Shown: one piece after another, positions 24,643 through 32,753 of the stretch
Layout: every line of letters begins with the position of its first letter
Position numbering within the stretch: the first letter of the stretch is position 1
Assembly: GCA_017505465.1 (NCBI GenBank)
Contig: JAFVPE010000030.1
Coordinates: 156,186 to 220,185 of the forward strand
DNA length: 64,000 nucleotides
Direction: 5' to 3'
Source: Clostridia bacterium
GTDB lineage: Bacteria > Bacillota > Clostridia > Christensenellales > Borkfalkiaceae
Made by a program: the position numbers and the translations under genes
Notes under the pieces: generated by a model
What the model saw: the letters and a program-made list of their open reading frames with translations, nothing else
The model's database searches: none
What the model was told of the DNA's origin: nothing

Positions 24643-26169
24643 ATGTACGAGACTATCATATTCGATTTAGACGGTACACTTTTGGATACTTTGGACGATT
24701 TACGGGCGGCGGTCAACGCCGCTCTGTCCTTTTACGGCTTGAAGGAGCGGACGGGAGAGGAAGTGCGCTCTTTCGTCGGTAACGGTATTGCAAAATTGAT
24801 GGAACGCTCGATTGGAGATAAAGATTTTCCGCATTTTGCTGATGCCTTGCAAAAATTCAAGGAATACTATGGAGAGCACTGCAAGGACGAAACGAAGCCG
24901 TACGAAGGGATTTTACCCCTGCTTGCGCAGTTGAAAGCGCGCGGCATCCAAACGGCGGTGGTGTCGAATAAAGCGGATTTTGCCGTTAAGATTTTGGCAG
25001 AAGAATATTTCGACGGGTTATTGCTCGACGCCGTGGGGGAAAACGAGTGTATGGGAATACGCAAAAAACCTGCGCCTGATTCTCTGTTTGCCGTTATGAA
25101 AAAGCTTGGGGCGAAGAAAGAAACGACGGTGTACGTCGGGGACTCCGAAGTGGATATTCAAACAGCGAAAAATGCGGGCGTAGACTGCATTTCCGTCACT
25201 TGGGGGTTCAAGGATAGGGGATTTTTGATTGATAACGGTGCAAGCCGTTTGGTGGATTCCCCTAATGAGATATTCAATTATTGTAGCTTAAAAATCGGGA
25301 ATACGCCGCTTGTACAAATAGAAAAACTTGGCGCAGGATTGCAAGTGTTTGCGAAAATAGAGAAGGAAAACGGCGGCGGCTCCATTAAGGATAGAGTGGC
25401 TTTGGCGATTATCGAAAACGCCGTGAAATCGGGCAAGCTGCAAAAGGGCGGCACGGTAGTGGAAGCGACGTCGGGAAATACGGGCATTGGGCTTGCGCTC
25501 GTGGCGAAAACGCTTGGGTACAAAGCGGTGATCGTGATGCCCGACACCATGACGGCTGAGCGCCGTGAGATGATTAAGGCATACGGCGGCGAAGTGGTTC
25601 TTACCGATGGGAAATTGGGTATGCAAGGCGCAGTAGAAAGGGCGAAAATGCTTGTCGAAAGCACACAGAACGCCATTCTTGCCGATCAATTCAACAACCC
25701 CGTTTGCGCACAGGTGCATTACGAAAAGACGGGTGTGGAAATTTGGGAGCAAATGCAAGGCAAGGTGGATATTTTCGTGGCGTGCGTGGGCACGGGCGGT
25801 ACGTTGACTGGGATTGGACGGTACTTAAAGGAACGCAATCCCAACGTGAAAATCGTGGCGGTTGAGCCTGCGAAATCCCCACTATTATCGCAAGGAAGGG
25901 CGGCTTCGCACGGTATTCAGGGCATCGGTGCAAATTTCGTGCCGAGCGTGTTGGATAGAACGATTTATGACGAAATTGTGACGGTAACGGACGAAGATGC
26001 CTACGAAACGGCGCGTGCACTGCAACGGGAAGAAAGCTTATTCGTAGGGATTTCTTCGGGGGCGGCGGCTGCAGCGGCGATTGCGATTGCCAAACGAAAA
26101 GAAAACGTAGGCAAGCGCATCGTGACGGTGTTCCCTGACGACGGAAATCGTTATCTTTCGGTGCTGTAA
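24643..26169 (+). CDS. HAD-family phosphatase fused to cysteine synthase
   Basis: A 508-residue two-domain enzyme. Residues 1-208 are a phosphoglycolate phosphatase-like HAD hydrolase: DLDGTLLDT, SNK at 108-110, catalytic Lys in GIRKKPAPD, and GDSEVD. Residues 213-508 are a cysteine synthase (O-acetylserine sulfhydrylase, PLP enzyme): IGNTPLVQIEKLG, PLP Lys 249 in GGGSIKDR, the EATSGNTGIGLAL loop, phosphate loop GTGGTLTGIG and ISSGAAAAAAI. Only about five residues join them, and the first ten or so of CysK (usual ELIGNTPLV start) are merged into the HAD end. Both active sites look intact. The HAD half might remove phosphate from a serine-pathway metabolite, but that is inference. Confidence 0.9.
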   Translation: MYETIIFDLDGTLLDTLDDLRAAVNAALSFYGLKERTGEEVRSFVGNGIAKLMERSIGDKDFPHFADALQKFKEYYGEHCKDETKPYEGILPLLAQLKARGIQTAVVSNKADFAVKILAEEYFDGLLLDAVGENECMGIRKKPAPDSLFAVMKKLGAKKETTVYVGDSEVDIQTAKNAGVDCISVTWGFKDRGFLIDNGASRLVDSPNEIFNYCSLKIGNTPLVQIEKLGAGLQVFAKIEKENGGGSIKDRVALAIIENAVKSGKLQKGGTVVEATSGNTGIGLALVAKTLGYKAVIVMPDTMTAERREMIKAYGGEVVLTDGKLGMQGAVERAKMLVESTQNAILADQFNNPVCAQVHYEKTGVEIWEQMQGKVDIFVACVGTGGTLTGIGRYLKERNPNVKIVAVEPAKSPLLSQGRAASHGIQGIGANFVPSVLDRTIYDEIVTVTDEDAYETARALQREESLFVGISSGAAAAAAIAIAKRKENVGKRIVTVFPDDGNRYLSVL

Positions 26170-26205
26170 TAATATAGTTAGGAAATAATGCCGTTTTAGG
26201 CAAAC

Positions 26206-26240
26206 AAAAAAGGATTTGGAAAAACTCCAAATCCTTTTTT
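26206..26240. terminator. Bidirectional intrinsic terminator
   Basis: AAAAAAGGATTTGGA / TCCAAATCCTTTTTT, perfect 15-bp stem with a 5-nt loop, between the fusion gene and mgtE. Confidence 0.93.
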
Positions 26241-26253
26241 CATGCAAAAAATT

Positions 26254-27942
26254 TTAGCTGACCAAGGGCATTAAGAATGCCGAAGCAAGGGCGCAACAAA
26301 TCGTCAAGGAAAGCACGTCCACAATCGTGGTAATGAAGGGGGATGCGACTACCGCAGGATCGAGCTTGCATTTCTTTGCCAAAAGGGGCAACGCCGCACC
26401 GATGATTTTTGCGATCAAAACGGTTATGAACAAGGACAAGCAAATCACAAGGGCTACCCACATACCGTTTTCGACTTTCCAAAGTCTATCGATGAGCATC
26501 AACTTACCAAAGCAAGCTACGCAAAGCATTGCGCCGAGCATGAGCGATACACGGATTTCCTTCCAAACGACCTTCAAAATGTCGGAAAACTCCATTTCCT
26601 TTAAGGCGATACCACGAATGACCATGGCGCTCGCCTGCGAACCTGCGTTACCGCCCGTACCCATGAGCATGGGGGTGCAAGCCGTCAAAATAATGCCGAA
26701 AACGGGCATATTGAGCACGTTTTCATTCGCCGTAATGACAAGCCCCGAAAGGGTGGAGGAAACGAGCAATATCAAAAGCCAAGGCAAGCGGTTTAAGCAA
26801 ATGCGCCAAGCGCTCGTTTTCAAGTAAGGGGTTTCGGTTGGCGTGATAGCCGCCATTTTCGAAATATCTTCCGTGTTCTCTTCTTGAATGACGTCCATTG
26901 CGTCGTCGACGGTAACGATACCGACAAGGCGCATTTCTCTATCCACAATAGGGAGCGCCAAGAAACCGTAATCGGAAATCTTTCTCGCAACGTCTTCTTT
27001 ATCGTCTTCGGTATAGGCGTAGATGACGTTTTCGTTCATGATTTCGGATACGAGATCGGTCTTTTGCGAGAGCATCAAATCCTTTGCCGTGACAAGGCCG
27101 AGAATCTTTTTCGTTTCGTCTACAACGTAGCAGGTGTAGATCGTTTCCTTGTCGATTGCCGTTCTGCGAATCCGCTCGAAGGCGTCGTCCACCGTCATGG
27201 TGGGGCGAAGGGAAACGAACTCAATCGTCATAATACTCCCTGCACTATCCTTCGGATATTTTAAAATTTCATTGATGTATGCACGGGTTTCGCTGTCGCT
27301 TTGCGCCAAAACACGCTTGACGACGCTTGCAGGCATTTCTTCGATAAGGTCGACGGTATCGTCGAGGAAAAGCTCGTCCATGACGGCGCGCAATTCGCGG
27401 TCGCTCAATTTGTGAATGAGCTTTTCTTTCGTCTTGCTATCCATTTCAATGAACGTTTCCGCCGCAAGGTCTTTGGGCAGGATACGGAAGAGGATCAAAA
27501 GGTCGGTATCCTTTTCCGATTCTTCGAATACTTCGGCAAGGTCGATGGCGTTCATTGATGCGAGCAGGGGCTTCAAGACGGCGTAATTGCGGTCTTCAAG
27601 CAACATCAAAATTTCATCCAATTCCGCAATACGGCGGACGATTTCCTGCGGCATGTCCTCGATGATTTCCACCGTTTCGTCAACGGACATTTCGTCCATG
27701 ACCTTTTCAAGCTCGTCGTCGCGCAAGCCGCTAATAATTTGCTCTTGCAGGGTGGGCTCTAAAAGCAAAAGGGTGTCTGCGAGCAGTTCGCTATCCAAAG
27801 CGCGCGTAAAGGGCGTGAGCTGCTCGGTATTTACGTTAGGAAGGATTTGTGCAAGATCTTCGGGCGAAAGCTTATCTACAAGCTTTGCCGCGCTTTCGTA
27901 GTCTTGCGCTTCCAAAAATTCAAAAAGTTCTTTCTGTTCCAT
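26254..27942 (-). CDS. mgtE: MgtE magnesium channel with a duplicated N domain
   Basis: A 562-residue Mg2+ channel of the inner membrane. The usual MgtE is about 450 residues. Here the helical N domain seems doubled: DDELEKVMDEMSVDETVEII (about 75-94) is repeated as DRELRAVMDELFLDDTVDLI (about 181-200), each followed by an acidic helix and a MP turn. Two CBS domains follow (about 236-360; CYVVDETKKILGLVTAKDLM and LPIVDREMRLVGIVTVDDAM), then five membrane segments. Pore motif GTGGNAGSQASAMVIRG is present. CGGAGGTAGAG precedes ATG 27942. It is downstream of a candidate leader peptide and stem-loops, so it is probably regulated by Mg2+ at the RNA level. Confidence 0.92.
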   Translation of the reverse strand: MEQKELFEFLEAQDYESAAKLVDKLSPEDLAQILPNVNTEQLTPFTRALDSELLADTLLLLEPTLQEQIISGLRDDELEKVMDEMSVDETVEIIEDMPQEIVRRIAELDEILMLLEDRNYAVLKPLLASMNAIDLAEVFEESEKDTDLLILFRILPKDLAAETFIEMDSKTKEKLIHKLSDRELRAVMDELFLDDTVDLIEEMPASVVKRVLAQSDSETRAYINEILKYPKDSAGSIMTIEFVSLRPTMTVDDAFERIRRTAIDKETIYTCYVVDETKKILGLVTAKDLMLSQKTDLVSEIMNENVIYAYTEDDKEDVARKISDYGFLALPIVDREMRLVGIVTVDDAMDVIQEENTEDISKMAAITPTETPYLKTSAWRICLNRLPWLLILLVSSTLSGLVITANENVLNMPVFGIILTACTPMLMGTGGNAGSQASAMVIRGIALKEMEFSDILKVVWKEIRVSLMLGAMLCVACFGKLMLIDRLWKVENGMWVALVICLSLFITVLIAKIIGAALPLLAKKCKLDPAVVASPFITTIVDVLSLTICCALASAFLMPLVS

Positions 27943-28073
27943 ACTCTACCTCCGTGATAATGCGTAAATCGTAGGTAGCGTACACTCGTCGTGATTTAAG
28001 GGCGCGAAAAAGAACGCGCTACACGTAAAATCTTACTTGGCGGGTCTACGCTTGGGTGACTGTCGTTTAGCAT
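27943..28073 (-). promoter_or_regulatory. mgtE leader with competing hairpins
   Basis: On the minus strand between the leader ORF and mgtE three stems compete: GCGCG/CGCGC (within the ORF end), GTAGCG/CGCTAC (ORF end with downstream sequence) and TAAATC/GATTTA (just after the ORF stop). Movement or stalling of a ribosome on the leader ORF would choose between them. No M-box consensus was found. Confidence 0.4.
27996..28073 (-). CDS. Candidate mgtE leader peptide (25 aa), possible Mg2+ sensor
   Basis: A short ORF with a strong AAAGGAG site nine bases upstream of its ATG, 54 bases before mgtE. It reads MLNDSHPSVDPPSKILRV and ends SFSRP. The start is rich in Pro and Asp (HPSVDPP) and the second half is basic. 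Enterobacterial MgtL, the leader of the Mg2+ transporter gene mgtA, also has an acidic and Pro-rich N-terminus followed by a basic tail, and it destabilises ribosomes when Mg2+ is low. The likeness is in composition and position, not in proven homology. Confidence 0.5.
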   Translation of the reverse strand: MLNDSHPSVDPPSKILRVARSFSRP

Positions 28074-28130
28074 AACGTTCTTCTCCTTTGTTATAAATTT
28101 GGCTGTTGGGGGAGCCGCCCGTTTGTTTCG

Positions 28131-30557
28131 TTAGTTTTCTTTCTTCTTTTTCAAGAGCAAAATGTCTACGAGAATACAAATTGCCGCCGAACCAAGCACG
28201 AGATAAGCGAGTCTCCAAACAGAGTCGTTATTGTTCGCCGTGCCGCCGTAGATCACCGTTTCCGTTTGGGGCGGAGCACCGTCGAAGGCGCAAACGAAGG
28301 ACTGCGGAACGTAGCCGCGAAGGGTGGTTTCACCGTCCGTATATTCTACGTAGTAATAGGGGTAGTCGAGGTTTTCTACCTTGCCAAGCACCTTCACCGT
28401 ATGCCCTTGTTGCAATCTTGCAACGGTCAAAAGCTCGGTGAGATAGGGGAATTTATAAAGGGTAACGTCGCTAGTAAGATACCCTGTTTTTAACGTTTCT
28501 TCGCTGTCACGGAAATCTACTTCCTTGCACGCGCTTGTGAGAACAAGACAGGTGCTGTACGAGTTGCTTACTTCGTCGTATACGACGAGCACGCTGTACG
28601 GAGCGGCTTCGCCGATACGGAGCGCCGTGAAGGAAGCTCTGCGCTCATAGGAAAGGTAGGGGAAATATTCCGCACCTTGCAGCTTGTTGATGTCAAACTC
28701 TACGGCAAGCGCCCCCGACGTTGTTTCTATAACGGAAAATTCTGCGCTTTCGTTGGCAAAGATACTCTTGTCCACACCGTTTACCGCAATGCTGCGGACG
28801 GTGGGAAGTTGAAGCGCCGCCGTCTTTGCAAGATAATTTTCGCCGTACAAAAGATAGGTTACGTTTTCTTCAATGCTGAACGCAAACGAGCGAACGGTTG
28901 CGCTATCCGAATATACGAGCGGCGTGTTCAAGTCAAACGGCTCGTTTTTGCCAAGCTTTTGCAGCTTTCCGTCAATCAACGCGTACATGCTCCCCTCATA
29001 ATCGATAAGAAGGTTGCTTGCTTGTTCAAGTAAGGGATTTTCGTAGAAAGGGGCGGTCGTTTCGTACGTTGCGGAAAGGAACTCTTCTTCCGTGAATTTA
29101 TATACCTGCGCGCCGCTTGTTACGTACAAGTTGCCGTAGACGTCGGAAGTGAGCAAATCGGCTTTGCGTTTTTGCAGGTGCTCGATTTTGGTAAGCGTCC
29201 AACCTTCCGCCGTTTGTTCCGCCACGTAGTGACAGTAGTTGTCCGTTGCGAAATAATATTTCCCGTAGACGTTGGTAACTCCTTCCACTCGCCCGTTGAA
29301 ATCGTCGAAGGCAAAGACTGCCGTGCCGTAATCGTTCGTTTCAAGACTATACAAAACCGCTTCGCCTTCCGTTGCCGACATCACCGTTGTTCCGTCCGAG
29401 GACAGGTATGCGGCGGTCAAATCCGAAGGGATAGCAGGAAGGTAGGTTTCGTCTTGTACGTCGTACACCGAAATGCGGTGGTTGCCGTTTTCCGCAATGA
29501 GCAGTTTGCCGTTCGCAAGCGTCATTGCCGTACCGTCGTTTAAGCGGTGTGCGGAATCGGATTCGCTACAAATTTCATAGCTCGTGAATTGCGATTCTGC
29601 AATCGAGTAGCAACGAACGGAATTCTCTTTGACGGCATACACGCATTCGCCGTAGACGTTGAGAGCAGAATAGCCGCCGACGTCCATGGTGATCGGCGAA
29701 ATTAAATCCGTCGCTTTGCTTGCCGTAAGCTCGGTTAAATCATAAGCAAAGAAAGTGGGGCGAGCCGTCGAATTTTCATCGCGGGGGGAGTTGTCCGTGC
29801 AAACGAGTACGTCCTTCTCAATCGCAATGGAAGAAATCCCCGAAAGGTTGGGAAACGCCGCAACGTAGCTGCTCTTGTTTGTATCAAGATTGATTTTATA
29901 GAGCATCAAATGGCTCGTATAATATAACTCGTTTTGATATACGGTAATCGTCGGATTGCCCGAAAGATTGCTTGCAAGCGTTATCGCTTGGTTGCCGTCA
30001 AGCAGGGGATTTTCAAGGTCAAGCTCGGAAATATCCAACTTGGAAAGCTGCGTCGTGCTCTTGACGTCCGTATAGTACAAGGTGTTTTCGTGTAAATAGA
30101 AGGTACTGCAATTGAAACGGGTTTCCAAAATCTTGACGGTATCTTCGTCGATTGTTTTTAAATCGAGCGCATACAAATAGGTTGCGTCAAGGAAATACAA
30201 ATAGCGGTTGCCGTAAAATTGCAGCTTCGTCACGTTGTTTTTCAATGGATCTTGCGTGTTGAACTCGTGGGAATATTTGCGGTAAATCCCTGCTTCACGG
30301 TCAAAGATATAGATGACGTTTCCATCGGCAATAGCGGTGTAATGTTCGCTAACCGCCACGTCGGAAGGAGCGGAAAGGGAAAGGTATTCTTCATACGTGG
30401 CAGGGGAAATGAGGGACGTTTGCGCCGTCGCTCCGTTTTCGTTTGCCGTTTCCGCTTTTGCCTCGGCGAAATTTTGTGCGCCAAGCATCGCCGCGCCCGT
30501 AATTCCAAGCGCGGCGCAGGTAAGCGCCGATAAAATTATTGCCGTGATTTTCTTCAT
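28131..30557 (-). CDS. Surface protein: signal peptide, beta-propeller-like repeats, SH3-like domain, C-terminal anchor
   Basis: An 808-residue exported protein of unknown function. The N-terminal signal peptide (MKKITAIILSALTCAALG) ends near residue 35. The long middle (about 55-600) has many repeated strands such as GNVIYIFDREAGIYRKY, NTLYYTDVKS and NELYYTSHLMLYKINLD, typical of a beta-propeller. After it comes a beta-rich region and an SH3-like segment (about 690-760; LQQGHTVKVLGK, RGYVPQSFV). A C-terminal membrane helix with a KKKKE tail anchors it. Promoter TTGCAT-17-TATAAT lies eight bases from the ATG, so the mRNA is nearly leaderless. A smaller SH3-membrane protein at 31882 shares this C-terminal layout. 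Confidence 0.75.
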   Translation of the reverse strand: MKKITAIILSALTCAALGITGAAMLGAQNFAEAKAETANENGATAQTSLISPATYEEYLSLSAPSDVAVSEHYTAIADGNVIYIFDREAGIYRKYSHEFNTQDPLKNNVTKLQFYGNRYLYFLDATYLYALDLKTIDEDTVKILETRFNCSTFYLHENTLYYTDVKSTTQLSKLDISELDLENPLLDGNQAITLASNLSGNPTITVYQNELYYTSHLMLYKINLDTNKSSYVAAFPNLSGISSIAIEKDVLVCTDNSPRDENSTARPTFFAYDLTELTASKATDLISPITMDVGGYSALNVYGECVYAVKENSVRCYSIAESQFTSYEICSESDSAHRLNDGTAMTLANGKLLIAENGNHRISVYDVQDETYLPAIPSDLTAAYLSSDGTTVMSATEGEAVLYSLETNDYGTAVFAFDDFNGRVEGVTNVYGKYYFATDNYCHYVAEQTAEGWTLTKIEHLQKRKADLLTSDVYGNLYVTSGAQVYKFTEEEFLSATYETTAPFYENPLLEQASNLLIDYEGSMYALIDGKLQKLGKNEPFDLNTPLVYSDSATVRSFAFSIEENVTYLLYGENYLAKTAALQLPTVRSIAVNGVDKSIFANESAEFSVIETTSGALAVEFDINKLQGAEYFPYLSYERRASFTALRIGEAAPYSVLVVYDEVSNSYSTCLVLTSACKEVDFRDSEETLKTGYLTSDVTLYKFPYLTELLTVARLQQGHTVKVLGKVENLDYPYYYVEYTDGETTLRGYVPQSFVCAFDGAPPQTETVIYGGTANNNDSVWRLAYLVLGSAAICILVDILLLKKKKEN

Positions 30558-30594
30558 ACGGAATTATTATACCACGTTATATCAAAAAATGCAA
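30558..30594 (-). promoter_or_regulatory. Near-leaderless promoter of the surface protein gene
   Basis: Minus-strand TTGCAT (30589-30594), 17-nt spacer, TATAAT (30566-30571), eight bases before ATG 30557. No ribosome site visible. Confidence 0.7.
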
Positions 30595-30928
30595 GGCATT
30601 GGCGCAAAAAAATAGGCGAGGTAGGGAAGTTTTTACTTTATAAAAGTAAAGCCTTGCCATTTTTAGGGAAAAACTTGTTTTTTAAGGGCAAAAGCAGGAA
30701 TGCTTTAAAAATATGCTCCTTTAGAAAATAGATGTTTAGTAGGGTGTAAGGGGAGTTACTAGACGTTCGCCAAGGGAAAAAGAGCGGCAAAAGTTTGTTT
30801 GTATGCTGTTCGTGCAGTGTTCGTATTTGTTCAGGCAAAAATAGCTTGGTTTTTGCGAAAAATGCCCTTTTTTGTCTATAACAGGCATACATATGTCAAG
30901 TTTTAATGTGCTTATTCATAGCAAAACA

Positions 30929-30942
30929 CGAACAAATGTTCG
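30929..30942. promoter_or_regulatory. LexA (SOS) box
   Basis: CGAACAAATGTTCG fits the Gram-positive LexA consensus CGAAC-N4-GTTCG exactly. It lies 30 bases upstream of the -35 box that precedes the phage-type activator gene. No host SOS gene is adjacent. Confidence 0.65.
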
Positions 30943-30955
30943 CATTTTTCATAAA

Positions 30956-31000
30956 AAGTGGCAGTACCCACTTGCCAAAAATTGGGTTTAATGGCATAAT
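30956..31000 (+). promoter_or_regulatory. Promoter with an overlapping inverted repeat
   Basis: AAGTGG-N6-CCACTT (30956-30973) overlaps the start of TTGCCA (30972-30977); 17-nt spacer; CATAAT (30995-31000). It would drive the activator gene at 31340 with a 330-base leader that contains hairpins. Confidence 0.55.
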
Positions 31001-31165
31001 AGGCGCAACCTTTCTCGCGGGGGTGCTCTCGAGAAAAAATAAAGGTAAAAATCGGGCGAGTTCAAGTGGGAAAACAAGATGTTATTTTGTTTGGACAAGC
31101 TTTAAAAAAAGGCTCTATCCCAACATACGGTTGATTTTTGACGGAAAAATACTGTGAAATACGGC

Positions 31166-31215
31166 GCGTCGCGCTCGGTTACAGACCACAGTGGGTATGC
31201 GCTCTCGCGCGACGC
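31166..31215 (+). repeat. 9-bp GC-rich inverted repeat
   Basis: GCGTCGCGC (31166-31174) and GCGCGACGC (31207-31215) with a 32-nt loop. In the transcript it would form a stable hairpin; as DNA it could be a protein site. Confidence 0.5.
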
Positions 31216-31246
31216 TTGTCTTTCTTGTATTTATTCTCGTGAAAAC

Positions 31247-31266
31247 GTGAAACGCGAGCGTTTCAC
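31247..31266 (+). repeat. Perfect 9-bp dyad
   Basis: GTGAAACGC, GA, GCGTTTCAC. With only two central bases it looks more like a dimeric protein site than an RNA hairpin. Confidence 0.5.
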
Positions 31267-31306
31267 TAATCAACCGTTTATTGTGACATAGCCTAAAAAA
31301 ATAAAG

Positions 31307-31328
31307 GTCAACGTGGGTTGACAGGAGG
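31307..31328 (+). promoter_or_regulatory. Dyad abutting the ribosome site of the activator gene
   Basis: GTCAAC, GTGG, GTTGAC (31307-31322) is followed directly by AGGAGG (31323-31328). It may be a translational control hairpin or an operator. Confidence 0.45.
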
Positions 31329-31339
31329 TGAATCGGATT

Positions 31340-31840
31340 TTGGAAAATTACGTAAAGGAAGTGCTATATGCGTATCCGCTATTAAAGAGTGTGCGAAAGG
31401 ATTACGAAGATCATATTCGCAACAGAGCGGTGTTATCGTATAACAGCAATATGACGGCGGAAAAAACTGCCGAATACATAGCGGGAGAAATCTTAGAAAT
31501 GCGCGCTTTGGAGTGGTTGAAAGGGAAAGTGGAAGAGATTTTAGAAAGGTTGGATAAGACGGATCGCGATTTGATTGCCATTCGCTATTTCGGGAAGAGG
31601 AAGAAGCTGCGTGATTTTCTAGAATCTAGTGAAAGCGCTTGGAGCGAGCGAAAATATTTCCGCCGTCAAGCGAAGGCGGCGGAAAAGGTATCGGCGATGT
31701 TTTACGGGGCAGGTCTCACGCAGGAGAGGTATCTTGCCGAATTTGTGGATATGGATATCTTTCGAAAAATCCATCGTTTTGTGGAAGAGGGGAAGGATAA
31801 AAAAATCTCCGCTGAGGAGCGGAGACGGATGCGTGGGTAA
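31340..31840 (+). CDS. Phage-type sigma-like regulator (ArpU/RinA-like)
   Basis: A 166-residue basic helical protein. The segment LERLDKTDRDLIAIRYF then SESAWSERKYFRRQAKAA resembles sigma-70 region 4, as found in phage late-gene activators of the ArpU/RinA group. Such proteins switch on packaging and head genes in Gram-positive phages. I chose TTG 31340 because the AGGAGG site ends 11 bases before it; a GTG at 31328 overlaps that site. It lies behind a LexA box and promoter and upstream of the terminase-to-capsid genes, with an opposite-strand gene between. The family assignment is moderate. Confidence 0.6.
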   Translation: MENYVKEVLYAYPLLKSVRKDYEDHIRNRAVLSYNSNMTAEKTAEYIAGEILEMRALEWLKGKVEEILERLDKTDRDLIAIRYFGKRKKLRDFLESSESAWSERKYFRRQAKAAEKVSAMFYGAGLTQERYLAEFVDMDIFRKIHRFVEEGKDKKISAEERRRMRG

Positions 31841-31881
31841 AGAAGTGAATTGCAACGCAAAGCAATGCACCCCACAATCTA

Positions 31882-32601
31882 CTATTCGTCTTTTTCGTAG
31901 GACGGGCGTCTAGGCGGCTTCAAAATCAAGGCGGCTAGCACGGGAACAAGTAAACACAAGGTGATGAGAATGGCGATTTGAATGGGTGTAGCCGCACCCT
32001 TTTTTGACGGCGAAGCCGTAGAGGAGCTGTCTGTCGGCGGTTCGTTTTCCTTTTGGCTTGCTAGATAATCGGCGTATTCCGTATTGTCTTCGTAGGAAAT
32101 GGACGTAGGCTTGGGAATGTAGCCGAATTCGTCGCCGCGAAGGACGTAGCAATAGGTTTCCGAACCGATTTTATAATCCCCGTAATAGGCGCAAGTAACG
32201 GTTAATCCCGTCAAAAAGCCGTCGGTGGAATCGGCGTCTTCAATGCGGTAATTTACGTCGAAAATATAGGTGAGATAGGGGCGGTTCGGCGCGTATTTGA
32301 CAAAGGTCAAACACTCTGTTTTCGTATAGCCGACAAGCCGTTTGGTATAGTTTCCGTCGCTCATATATTCGACTTTACAATAGGGAGAACCGTATTCTAC
32401 GAGCTTGACGTAGTAGGTCTTGGGAATGAGAAATAACCCCTTGCGCTCGTCCGCTTCCGCATAGAAAAAGGCGTCGGAAAGGACGCAAGCGTAAGCGCCC
32501 TTGCTGGGCGTATCCGCTTTGGCGGTCAAGGGTGAAGGGGGCAGGTATGAGATCATTGTCAAAAATAGGGTAAGCAATACCCACGTCAAAAGTTTTTTCA
32601 T
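31882..32601 (-). CDS. Exported SH3-like membrane-anchored protein
   Basis: A 239-residue protein on the strand opposite to the phage genes around it. The signal peptide is MKKLLTWVLLTLFLTMISYL, about 30 residues. An SH3-like fold follows (KGAYACVLSDAFFYAEADER, YYVKLVEYGSPYCKVEY, LVGYTKTECL), then a Ser/Pro linker (DSSSTASPSKKG) and one membrane helix, with KPPRRPSYEKDE at the end. The C-terminal layout resembles that of the 808-residue surface protein at 28131, so it looks like a host gene rather than a phage gene. No clear ribosome site precedes ATG 32601. Confidence 0.75.
   Translation of the reverse strand: MKKLLTWVLLTLFLTMISYLPPSPLTAKADTPSKGAYACVLSDAFFYAEADERKGLFLIPKTYYVKLVEYGSPYCKVEYMSDGNYTKRLVGYTKTECLTFVKYAPNRPYLTYIFDVNYRIEDADSTDGFLTGLTVTCAYYGDYKIGSETYCYVLRGDEFGYIPKPTSISYEDNTEYADYLASQKENEPPTDSSSTASPSKKGAATPIQIAILITLCLLVPVLAALILKPPRRPSYEKDE
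32538..32547 (+). repeat. GGGGCAGGTA motif, copy 4
   Basis: Inside the minus-strand SH3 gene and therefore antisense to it; read there as Tyr-Leu-Pro-Pro. Confidence 0.7.
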
Positions 32602-32753
32602 AGCGTTCGTGTAACCAAAGAAATGTAATCTGAATTAAGATTTTTGGTGCGAAGGAAGAAATTATACCGAAGTATTATGATGACGACAAACCGAAAAATC
32701 GCTGAAAAGACGGCTTTTGGGCTAATTCGAATTATATTGCTTTGCTTAGGCGG

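Larger units (their letters stand above)
30595..31339 (+). other. Regulatory and AT-rich region left of the phage cassette
   Basis: About 750 bases without a convincing gene; the short open frames here have no ribosome site or family likeness. It holds a LexA-type box (30929-30942), an inverted repeat and promoter (30956-31000), and several dyads listed separately. TTTCTCG/CGAGAAA (about 31012-31037) also forms a hairpin in the predicted leader of the activator gene. The left part (30595-30900) shows no structure beyond poly-A/T tracts. Confidence 0.6.

Noticed and set aside
27943..28130. M-box riboswitch before mgtE
   Set aside because: The conserved M-box core (TAGGTGAGGCTCCT-like block and partner segments) is not there; the region is better explained by a short ORF with competing stems.
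30906..31157. Small gene of 83 codons over the LexA box
   Set aside because: No ribosome site, no recognisable composition, and it crosses the regulatory box and promoter.
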